Origin: Aplectana chamaeleonis
Lineage: Eukaryota > Nematoda > Chromadorea > Rhabditida > Cosmocercidae
Length of the DNA stretch: 64,000 nucleotides
Reading direction: 5' to 3'
Assembly (NCBI GenBank): GCA_029168955.1
Contig: JAPDOI010001166.1
Coordinates: forward strand, 1 to 64,000
This document shows positions 13,201 through 25,200 of the stretch, one piece after another (position 1 is the stretch's first letter; every line of letters starts with the position of its first letter). The position numbers and the translations under genes were made by a program. The notes beneath the pieces were generated by a model that was given only the letters and a program-made list of their open reading frames with translations, was not told the origin of the DNA and did not search any database.

Positions 13201-16200
13201 TCTGCGACCACCGGTAGTCTGACCGTCATGCCCCTCATTTTCAAATCAGGCAAGGTCGGAGAAATGCTCTTTGTCCAATTACCAGAGCCGGGTGGTCGCT
13301 TCCCATTGAAGGGTGTATTCAAGACGATCTTTCGCGGCGGGCCGCCTACACTATTTTACCATGTAATGCGTGAACTTTCCCACATGACATTAGATTTCTA
13401 CCGTTCAGACGTACGCCTCTTATACTTCCCTTGTATGTTATACAACAGTTACGGAGAACTTCGAATGATGAATAACTGCTACGGGTTTGGAATAATAATA
13501 GCCATATTTCGAGGGAATAGTCCTTATTTGAAATAATGAAACAAAATGATAAATACATTCCATATTTAAAAACTGCACGCTTAAAAACCAATATTGGCCT
13601 TAAAAACCAAAAAAAGGCCTTAAAAACCAAAAAAACCAATATAGGCAGTGTTCTTGGTCCACTTCTTTTCAACATTTTTTTGCATGATCTGCCATCAGCT
13701 TGCAGAGTGAATCCTACCGTTAGTATTAAAATGTTTGCTGATGATGTTAAAATGTACGTATCTTATGATACAGAAGGCAAAGACGATGCACATGCCCTTT
13801 TGCAGGATTCAATTTCGAAACTTGTTCAGTATATGCATAACTGGCAGCTAAAACTCTCCCTAACAAAAAACTTGTGTTGTCTATTTGGGGAGCCGGAATC
13901 CTAGGGTACCGTACTTTCTGCACCCAGGTGCCATCATCAATGCTGTTTCTGTGGTGAAGTACCTGGGGATACTAGTTGATGAAAACCTCTCTTTTGACAT
14001 GCACATATCAGAAAACAATAGAGACTGCAAGAATTGCAATGTTTCGATTGCTGAGGAGTTTCCGCTTGAATGATCCGCTCATCCTATCACGTTTGTTTCA
14101 AGACTTATGTGCGACCTCTCATCGAAAACAACGTAGTCGTTTGGAATCCTTACAAAGAGGGACATTGATGCCCTAGAGAACGTGCAGCGCTTGTTTACCA
14201 AAATTGTCTACTTGCGTTGCTTTCGAGTTGGTTCCTGCCAATTTGCTCTGCTTACAGTAGCGTCGAATTAAAGCACTAAAGCTGGAACTCTTGAAGGATC
14301 GACGCTCTGCCTTTGATCTAGTGCTTTTGGAAAAAATGTGGAGACTTGAGCGTAGACTAAGACTTTCAAAGTATGGAGTTTTTAGGCCCAATAGAGGGGT
14401 GTACAGCTTTGAGTTTCAGACTCCATTTACGAAAAATTCTCGGTTGTCAAACTCCTATTTTTATCGATGCTCCAGAATACTACGTATGCTTCCAGCAAAT
14501 TTCTTCGAGAAAAAGAGAAGTGTGAAAGCAATTCTGCAGGATTCTTCTATTGCCGCTGTGCTATGAAGATGTGGTTTGGCAATGCTGCGGTGAAGAAGAC
14601 TCACGAGATGAATAGATCTTACGATCTCCAATTGAAGTGCACTAAGCTGTTGACAACACCTGGCACATTCAATATTTTAACGGAATGATAACGATGGAAA
14701 GAAGTTTTATGACCTATATCAAAATTAGCTGCGCGGTGATGCTACGTGGCGATGAACCCTTTGTTTGGGCCACTCGCTTTTTCGATCCACCGCCTCACTG
14801 CTACTCGGTTGCACCTGATGGGAGTAGCTCCTTACTTTATGTGACTAAGGTGTGTAGAGGTGCGAGCGGTTAAAGGGTTACTTTATATGAAATACGGTCC
14901 TTACTGGCGGTTGGAGCCACCACTGGTATCAGTAATTCCACGCTACCTCACCAATTTGAGTTAACGATTTTACAGTGTTTGTGTGCCGGGTGGGGCTCAG
15001 CTGATACGCTTCAGTTCTTTCGTTTCTTTCATTTCTTTCATGTTGTAACCTCTGCACAAGAGGGTCACATCTACTTAGGTGGATGTAGTTATATAAATAA
15101 ATAAATAAATATTGTGTATATGTAAAGCAAGGGTTGTGATGCCCCATATCATACTAAAGTTTCATCAAGTTTAGGGCAAGCCAAGATATGTATAGAAACA
15201 TTATCTGCGGAAAGGTCATGCGAATAGACTTTTTAACGGTATTGTGCATGCTGGTATGTTAGAATCTTGCACGATAAAAGCTATTCCGAGATTCGGTGCC
15301 TATCCCTCCGATGAAACGAACTCGGGACAACTGTTATAGGTTGTGGGTGGGGTGACCCAATAGGTTGGCTGGTCCACGAGATTTTCACCCACTTCCGGCC
15401 GTTTTTCTTCGAACTTCCGTTCTTACTCTTCTTAGAGGGATCCGAAGCTTACGTTTCCGCGAAAAACGGGCAACTTTTTCATCGCGAACACTGCCTTTAG
15501 AATTTGGTCTCGTTACATAAGTTGCTCCACAAGCTCTGCAAACGCACTTTTTTAGCGAATAGACTGAGAAAGGAATCATTGGTGACACACCCTGCATCAA
15601 CAAGGTCTCACCCCACACAATAAAGAAAGAAGAAGGTGGAGGATAGATAGAGTTTCCCATCAGGAATCAATGGAGCAGGCAACCAACAGGGGCTGGCATT
15701 CAATTTTCCTCTTACTTTGCATATCGCTATCGGAGCCGCCAGTACCGGAGTCCGGATCATCGTAGTCAACCGGAGGCACAACAGGTATCATCGAAGGGGT
15801 CGGACGGGATTCTGATGAGCATCCGGAAAGTGTACTCAGCGTTGATGACACTGACATCTAAACGACCAGCACACATGCAAACCCAGTACAACCGAAATGG
15901 GAACATACTCAATAATAGCAGATCTGGGAGCACACCACCCGAAAAAAGGGAGCGGGCAGGGATGGGAGCAGATAAACGCTTACGTTATCAATGTTCTTGC
16001 GGGTACCGTAGTTGTCCTCGATGTTCTGACTGATCAGGGCGACATTGTGTCGAGAGGCTGAACCGTCGACAGTGAAATGAGGTCGCTCCTCTCCGTACTC
16101 TGATGGTTCCAATGAAGTTCGAGACGACGTATACCTAGATAGAGGAGTCTAAAAAATTGGAGTAGATAGAAAATCATGTTGTATGAAGCCATTTTCACAG

Positions 16201-19200
16201 ACCCGCTGTCCTTCTTATTCGCTATTCCTGGTGGCGAATGCTGCTTCGGGTCTTTCGTTTGAACCGTCTCCCGTACTGACTCTCGCAGCGATAGCCCTCC
16301 AAACCGACTGAAACGAGCCCCCTTCAAATACTTTTCCATGTTCAGAGGTAGAAAGAATGTTGCGTTCCTAATCATTCCATCAGCTTACCTGTCCACGTCA
16401 CTTTTATCTTCGTCATCCTGCTCTAGGGCGACTTTACTCCTTCGCTTTGCCAGAGCATTCCTCAAATCGGTGTGGAAATCGTCAGATCCAGAGGCGATCA
16501 AACCAGATGGCAGTTGTGGCTTCCTCTCCTCAGGCTAAAGCGGTGGATTACTGAGGTGAACAAAGCAAAAACTCTACACCTTTCCCAGGCATGGCTCTTC
16601 TTGGATCTCATAAAAAAAATACCTCAGCCTTTTTCAAAGAAACTGATCGAAGGGCTTCCACCGATATTCCGGCTTTCGTTACCGCCATAGGAGTGGCTGT
16701 CGACGAAGGGGAATTTTTTAGTAAATTCAGTGGAGGAGGTGGAGGAGGAGGCGGGACGAAGCTTGAAGTTGAGCCTGTAACGAAATTGAAGATACTTAAA
16801 ATGTTCCGATCCACATGATCACTTTATGTATATAACGTCACCTGAGGGAGGCAGCGACTTCGGGAGCGGTGGAGGCTTAGATTCATGAATGGGTGGAACT
16901 ATCACATGATTCGAGTTCAAATCGCCACCGCTCTTCTGGGTCCCAGGACTGGAACCGTAGGATGAGGGCAACCTGCAATATAACAATTTCATTTTTCTAG
17001 AAAAAAAAACGTGGTCAAGTTCGACTAGGGCATTATCTGGGATTAACAGCATGGAAGCGTCGTTAAGAGCCTATCTTGAGCATTTGTGCTAAGTATCCAG
17101 AAGTGTGACAAACACCAAGGTACGAAGGGTCGATGAGGCGAAATCGGGAGGATTCAGTGGCGGTAATAGAAACTCCGGGGGTAAAAGTGGGCGTACAACC
17201 TAGTTCTGTCTTGTGTGCGAAAAACGATATATCGAAAGCAGGGGTGTGCGGAAAAGGAATTTAAAATTTCGGCAAACGGCAACGGCAACGGCAAACCCCA
17301 AAAACGACCGGCAAACGGCAAGACGGCAAACGGCAAAATCTGTTTTGTGCTATAACACACCAACAATTGCTTAGTCATGTCGTATTCCATGCCTTATCTG
17401 CCAGTTGCTATGTGCCTGGCGTTTCAATAGCCTTTAGAGGAAGAAAAATCTCAGATATCAAAATCTACTTGAAAGCCTCAGGTTATGAGGAGTCACTATC
17501 AAGGTCAAAAAGGTTGTAAGCTTTAGATAATTTTGTTGATTCCTCCCCACTAATTAAAGTTCCCGTTGAAATCGATGCTTGAGATCCAAAAAATGGGCGT
17601 CTTTTTGAGCAGTGCAAAGTGTGATAGACCCGCAAAGGGTTTTTTGAAAGAGGCATGCTGCGATTAGTAAACCGTAAGCAAGCTTGATGCGATGGGAGTG
17701 TGCGCCGACCCAAAGACTGACCCGTACGACATTCAGGTGAGAATACGCGATGATTGGTCCTTTGATGGCGAATGACAATCCACACCGCGATCAGCAGCGC
17801 GCGGTTCAGGTTATGACCGGAGTCACTCACAATCTCTATTGTTAGTAGCAAGTATCAGGCTCAAGGTTCTCAATTCCGCTCACTTAAAACTACGATCAAA
17901 CAGGAATGGAGCAAAATTAGTCTAGTTTAATTCAGTGCTCACGATAAAAACTGCCTTCGAGTTTCCACCGAAAATCAAGAGCTCCGAGAGGCATGCTGAT
18001 CGAATTCACAGAATTAGAGGCACCTAACGACAGTTCGACTGGTAAATGCGACAGAAGCCGCTTCGCTCACGTCGTCGCTGAAGCGCCGCGTGCAGTGCGT
18101 TTGGGCAGCCAAACTGTTCTTGGGCGCGCTCCATGTGTATTCGGCCTACGAGCCGGCACGAGGCCCATTACAACAACAATGTCAGCTAGAAAAAAAAGCA
18201 GAAAATCGTTTTTCAGTTCCAGAACTTTAATGTGGTGTGCCCGCCCCACCCACTTCCTGTGACGACCGAGGAAGTGGGTGGGGCGAGCACAACACATTCA
18301 AGATCCGGGGCCGTAAAATGCTATTGGTTCCATTGCAACTGTTGTTGCAATGGGCCTCAAACCCTTCGATTTCTGGTGAAAAGTTAAAATTTAATCGTTG
18401 CCTTTAAAGATTTTTCATTTTTTCATTTTTATACCATTTCTTAACAAACTCAACTCTGTCGCAGAGTAAACCCTTCATTTCAGCTAATGATCTCGAAACC
18501 GAAAATATTATTGAACACTGCCTTTACTGACCGCATTCCTAGTCGGAGCGTTCCTGATTTACCGAGCAGTTGAGTGAGAACGGTGCTGGGGCTTCGGTAG
18601 TGCAGTGCGATAAGGCGCTCCCCCGGAAAGGGAATATGCTGGTTCAATCTCGCCCGGAGGCAAGCGTTTTGGGATCAACTCAACACCTTGTGTAAAGCTT
18701 TAAATATTGTTCAATTCTGAAAACGCCAGACAAAGTATTTGCAGATTTGGTCAACATCCTGATTTACACGGGTTCTCAACTGATTCACATGTCTAAAAAA
18801 AGGCTGCATTCACGCTAGAACTTTGATATGACTTGGTTTCGTAATCTTAGAACCTGTAGTGATCGGTATGCTTCTGAAAAAAGGCTTGTGGCATTTTTAA
18901 GGGGTTACGAATTTGATTATTGAAAAAGATATTGGGAGGCTCCCAAACAACCTAAAACTCGAAGGAACTCCTCTGATTACCCAGTGATGATGTTTTCATC
19001 AATTACCGTTTAGATGGATACAATTATACATTCTATCAAAAAGGGGTCTTCCAAGCAAAAGAGGTTTGGTTGGCGTCAGAAACGTTCCAACAAAAAGGGA
19101 ACAATAGGTATGTTGAATGACGAGAGTCTACAAAAAGTGAACAATATTCTATCAAAAAGGGGTCTTCCAAGCAAAAGAGGTTTGGTTGGCGTCAGAAACG

Positions 19201-22200
19201 TTCAACAAAAGGGAACAATAGGTAAGTAGAATGAGGAGAGTCTACAAAAAGTGAAGAATATTTTCTGAGACTGATTTTCCTGGCCGATACTTCTTAACAG
19301 CAAAAACAAACCGTTGTGGTGCTTCACAAGGAAGAGTTCAATGGTTTCCAAGAATGGACTTCTATTCGTTGACGAGATTATTTAAAAATATTCTCATTAG
19401 ATGCTGCACTTTGGTTTCGCCTCTCGTAGCAGCTGGAGCTAACTGTCCGTCTGTGCTTTTGGCATCATCTTCTATTCTGATGGTAAGTAATAGGTTTACA
19501 TGCACATACTTTTTAACGGTTCTCGTGTAGTCAAGACCATGTTTGGAACCACAGAGGGCTTCGTGTAGAACACCGCAACGGTTTGTTTTTACTGTTAAGA
19601 AGTATCGGCCAGGAAAATCAGTCTCAGAAAATATTGTTCACTTTTTGTAGACTCTCCTCATTCTACTTTACCTATTGTTCCCTTTTTGTTGGAACGTTTC
19701 TGACGCCAACCAAACCTCTTTTGCTTGGAAGACCCTTTGATAGAATATTGTTCACTTTGTAGACTCTCCTCATTCAACATACCTATTGTTCCCTTTGTTG
19801 AACGTTTCTGACGCCAACCAAACCTCTTTGCTTGGAAGACCCCTTTTTGATAGAATTGTTCACTTTTTATTGATATTACGAAGTAATATCCCTGAAAAAT
19901 CTTCAACAATTTTCGAATAGCATGGATTGCTATAATAATCAGTAAGCAACAAACTTGATGCGCACGCTAAAATGAAGCGCTACTCACTTTCCACGACGTC
20001 CTGATGATGTCGTGAAAATGCCCTATGCACTTGGCACCACCTGGCACGACGTCCTGATGACGTCACCAGATGCTTTATGCACTTGGCACGACGTTCTGAT
20101 GACGTCATCAGATGCCCTGTGTACTTTACATGACATCCTGATGACGTCATCAGATGCCCTATGTACTTTACATGACACCCTGATGACGTCATCAGATGCC
20201 CTATGTACTTTACATGACACCCTGATGACGTCATCAGATGCCCTATGTACTTTACATGACACCCTGATGACGTCATCAGATGCCCTATGTACTTTACATG
20301 ACACCCTGATGACGTCATCAGATGCCCTATGTACTTTACATGACATCCTGATGACGTCATCAGATGCCCTATGTACTTTACATGACACCCTGATGACGTC
20401 ATAAGATGCCCTATGTACTTTACATGACACCCTGATGACGTCATCAGATGCCCTATGTACTTTACATGACATCCTGATGACGTCATCAGATGCCCTATGT
20501 ACTTTACATGACATCCTGATGACGTCATCAGATGCCCTATGTACTTTACATGACACACTGATGACGTCATCAGATGCCCTATGTACTTTATACACACACT
20601 GATGACGTCATCAGATGCCCTATGTACTTTACATGACACCCTGATGACGTCATCAGATGCCCTATGTACTTTACATGACACCCTGATGACGTCATCAGAT
20701 GCCCTATGTACTTTACATGACATCCTGATGACGTCATCAGATGCCCTATGTACTTTACATGACATCCTGATGACGTCATCAGATGCCCTATGTACTTTAC
20801 ATGACATCCTGATGACGTCATCAGATGCCCTATGTACTTTACATGACACCCTGATGACGTCATCAGATGCCCTATGTACTTTACATGACACCCTGATGAC
20901 GTCATCAGATGCCCTATGTACTTTACATGACACCCTGATGACGTCATCAGATGCCCTATGTACTTTACATGACATCCTGATGACGTCATCAGATGCCCTG
21001 TGTACTTTACATGACACCCTGATGACGTCATCAGATGCCCTAAGTACTTTACATGACATCCAATGACGTCATCAGATGCCCTATGTACTTTACATGACAT
21101 CCTGATGACGTCATCAGATGCCCTATGTACTTTACATGACACCCTGATGACGTCATCAGATGCCCTATGTACTTTACATGACACCCTGATGACGTCATCA
21201 GATGCCCTATGTACTTTACATGACATCCTGATGACGTCATCAGATGCCCTATGTACTTTACATGACATCCTGATGACGTCATCAGATGCCCTATGTACTT
21301 TACATGACACCCTGATGACGTCATCAGATGCCCTATGTACTTTACATGACACATTGATGACGTCATCAGATGCCCTATGTACTTTACATGACATCCTGAT
21401 GACGTCATCAGATGCCCTATGTACTTTACATGACACCCTGATGACGTCATCAGATGCCCTATGTACTTTACATGACACCCTGATGACGTCATCAGATGCC
21501 CTATGTACTTTACATGACATCCTGATGACGTCATCAGATGCCCTATGTTCTTTACATGACACCCTGATGACGTCATCAGATGCCCTATGTACTTTACATG
21601 ACACCCTGATGACGTCATCAGATGCCCTATGTACTTTACATGACACCCTGATGACGTCATCAGATGCCCTATGTACTTTACATGACATCCTGATGACGTC
21701 ATCAGATGCCCTATGTACTTTACATGACATCCTGATGACGTCATCAGATGCCCTATGTACTTTACATGACATCCTGATGACGTCATCAGATGCCCTATGT
21801 TCTTTACATGACACCCTGATGACGTCATCAGATGCCCTATGTACTTTACATGACATCCTGATGACGTCATCAGATGCCCTATGTTCTTTACATGACACCC
21901 TGATGACGTCATCAGATGCCCTATGTACTTTACATGACATCCTGATGACGTCATCAGATGCCCTATGTACTTTACATGACATCCTGATGACGTCATCAGA
22001 TGCCCTATGTACTTTACATGACACCCTGATGACGTCATCAGATGCCCTATGTACTTTGCATGACATCCTGATGACGTCATCAAATGCTCTAAGTACTTTA
22101 CATGACATCCTGATGACGTCATCAGATGCCCTATGTACTTTACATGACACCCTGATGACGTCATCAGATGCCCTATGTACTTTACATGACATCCTGATGA

Positions 22201-25200
22201 CGTCATCAGATGCCCTATGTACTTTACATGACATCCTGATGACGTCATCAGATGCCCTATGTACTTTACATGACACCCTGATGACGTCATCAGATGCCCT
22301 ATGTACTTTACATGACACCCTGATGACGTCATCAGATGCCCTATGTACTTTACATGACACCCTGATGACGTCATCAGATGCCCTATGTACTTTACATGAC
22401 ATCCTGATGACGTCATCAGATGCCCTATGTACTTTACATGACATCCTGATGACGTCATCAGATGCCCTATGTACTTTACATGACACCCTGATGACGTCAT
22501 CAGATGCCCTATGTACTTTACATGACATCCTGATGACGTCATCAGATGCCCTATGTACTTTACATGACACCCTGATGACGTCATCAGATGCCCTATGTAC
22601 TTTACATGACACCCTGATGACGTCATCAGATGCCCTATGTACTTTACATGACATCCTGATGACGTCATCAGATGCCCTATGTACTTTACATGACATCCTG
22701 ATGACGTCATCAGATGCCCTATGCAGTTTGGATGCCACCCTGATGACGTCATCACATGCTCTATGTACTTTACATGACATCCTGATGACGTCATCAGATG
22801 CCCTATGTACTTTACATGACATCCTGATGACGTCATCAGATGCCCTATGTACTTTACATGACATCCTGATGACGTCATCAGATGCCCTATGTACTTTACA
22901 TGACATCCTGATGACGTCATCAGATGCCCTATGTACTTTACATGACACCCTGATGACGTCATCAGATGCCCTATGTACTTTACATGACATCCTGATGACG
23001 TCATCAGATGCCCTATGTACTTTACATGACATCCTGATGACGTCATCAGATGCCCTATGTACTTTACATGACACCCTGATGACGTCATCAGATGCCCTAT
23101 GTACTTTACATGACATCCTGATGACGTCATCAGATGCCCTATGTACTTTACATGACACCTGATGACGTCATCAGATGCCCTATGTACTTTACATGACATC
23201 CTGATGACGTCATCAGATGCCCTATGTTCTTTACATGACATCCTGATGACGTCATCAGATGCCCTATGTACTTTACATGACACCCTGATGACGTCATCAG
23301 ATGCCCTATGTACTTTACATGACATCCTGATGACGTCATCAGATGCCCTATGTACTTTACATGACACCCTGATGACGTCATCAGATGCCCTATGTACTTT
23401 ACATGACATCCTGATGACGTCATCAGATGCCCTATGTACTTTACATGACACCCTGATGACGTCATCAGATGCCCTATGTACTTTACATGACATCCTGATG
23501 ACGTCATCAGATGCCCTATGTACTTTACATGACACCCTGATGACGTCATCAGATGCCCTATGTACTTTACATGACACCCTGATGACGTCATCAGATGCCC
23601 TATGTACTTTACATGACATCCTGATGACGTCATCAGATGCCCTATGTACTTTACATGACATCCTGATGACGTCATCAGATGCCCTATGTACTTTACATGA
23701 CATCCTGATGACGTCATCAGATGCCCTATGTTCTTTACATGACATCCTGATGACGTCATCAGATGCCCTATGTACTTTACATGACATCCTGATGACGTCA
23801 TCAGATGCCCTATGTTCTTTACATGACACCCTGATGACGTCATCAGATGCCCTATGTACTTTACATGACACCCTGATGACGTCATCAGATGCCCTATGTA
23901 CTTTTATGATGACATCCTGATGACGTCATCAGATGCCCTATGTACTTTACATGACACCCTGATGACGTCATCAGATGCCCTATGTACTTTACATGACATC
24001 CTGATGACGTCATCAGATGCCCTATGTACTTTACATGACATCCTGATGACGTCATCAGATGCCCTATGTACTTTACATGACATCCTGATGACGTCATCAG
24101 ATGCCCTATGTACTTTACATGACACCCTGATGACGTCATCAGATGCCCTATGTACTTTACATGACATCCTGATGACGTCATCAGATGCCCTATGTTCTTT
24201 ACATGACACCCTGATGACGTCATCAGATGCCCTATGTACTTTACATGACACCCTGATGACGTCATCAGATGCCCTATGTACTTTACATGACATCCTGATG
24301 ACGTCATCAGATGCCCTATGTACTTTACATGACATCCTGATGACGTCATCAGATGCCCTATGTACTTTACATGACATCCTGATGACGTCATCAGATGCCC
24401 TATGTACTTTACATGACATCCTGATGACGTCATCAGATGCCCTATGTTCTTTACATGACACCCTGATGACGTCATCAGATGCCCTATGTACTTTACATGA
24501 CATCCTGATGACGTCATCAGATGCCCTATGTTCTTTACATGACACCCTGATGACGTCATCAGATGCCCTATGTACTTTACATGACACCCTGATGACGTCA
24601 TCAGATGCCCTATGTACTTTACATGACATCCTGATGACGTCATCAGATGCCCTATGTACTTTACATGACACCCTGATGACGTCATCAGATGCCCTATGTA
24701 CTTTACATGACATCCTGATGACGTCATCAGATGCCCTATGTACTTTACATGACATCCTGATGACGTCATCAGATGCCCTATGTACTTTACATGACACCCT
24801 GATGACGTCATCAGATGCCCTATGTACTTTACATGACACCCTGATGACGTAATCAGATGCCCTATGTACTTTACATGACATCCTGATGACGTCATCAGAT
24901 GCCCTATGTTCTTTACATGACACTCTCATGACGTCATCAGATGCCCTATGTACTTTACATGACACCCTGATGACGTCATCAGATGCCCTATGTACTTTAC
25001 ATGACATCCTGATGACGTCATCAGATGCCCTATGTACTGATAGCCTGCGACCACTGGCAAGTGGCTAGTGGCAGGAACGAGGAACGAGGGACGAGGGACG
25101 AGGACGAGGGACGAGGGACGAGGGACGAGGGACGAGGAACAGGACACGAGGACGCGTTACAAGAAAAAACGCGAATTTTAGCTAAGCTTCCGCCGATCTA

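Larger units (their letters stand above)
12104..15262. mobile_element. Nested element with about 140-bp terminal inverted repeats
   Basis: Arms at 12104-12246 and 15118-15262 are inverted copies with roughly 85 percent identity by eye (ACCGTTAAAAAGTCTATT, GATGAAACTTTAGTATG, GGGGCATCACAAC). Between them lie an inner inverted-repeat pair, a transposase-like fragment and a non-LTR RT remnant whose 3' tail touches the right arm. Best read as a foldback or DNA element that took in later insertions. Confidence 0.7.
4570..15715 (-). other. 11.1-kb Shank intron, filled with mobile-element remnants
   Basis: Between the Ser-rich linker exon and the first SAM exon. It contains a 259-bp palindrome (5235-5493), GC-rich GCGCGGCGCC repeats, MITEs at 8388, 10008, 10497 and 11367, and the nested inverted-repeat unit 12104-15262 with RT and transposase-like debris. 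Stretches at 4600-5230, 6800-7300 and 7900-8390 show nothing I can classify. Confidence 0.7.

Noticed and set aside
18591..18661. Functional tRNA-Ser
   Set aside because: It lacks the long variable arm of tRNA-Ser and has stem mismatches; kept only as a tRNA-like pseudogene.
20588..24895. Very long open frames (up to 940 codons) across the 42-bp array on both strands
   Set aside because: The 42-bp unit is 14 codons without stops in several frames, so frames stay open on both strands at once. The translations are pure 14-residue repeats (MTSSDALCTLHDTL, MSCKVHRASDDVIR) with no start context or domain.
19990..25038. CRISPR array
   Set aside because: Repeats are directly adjacent with no unique spacers, in an animal intron; it is a minisatellite.
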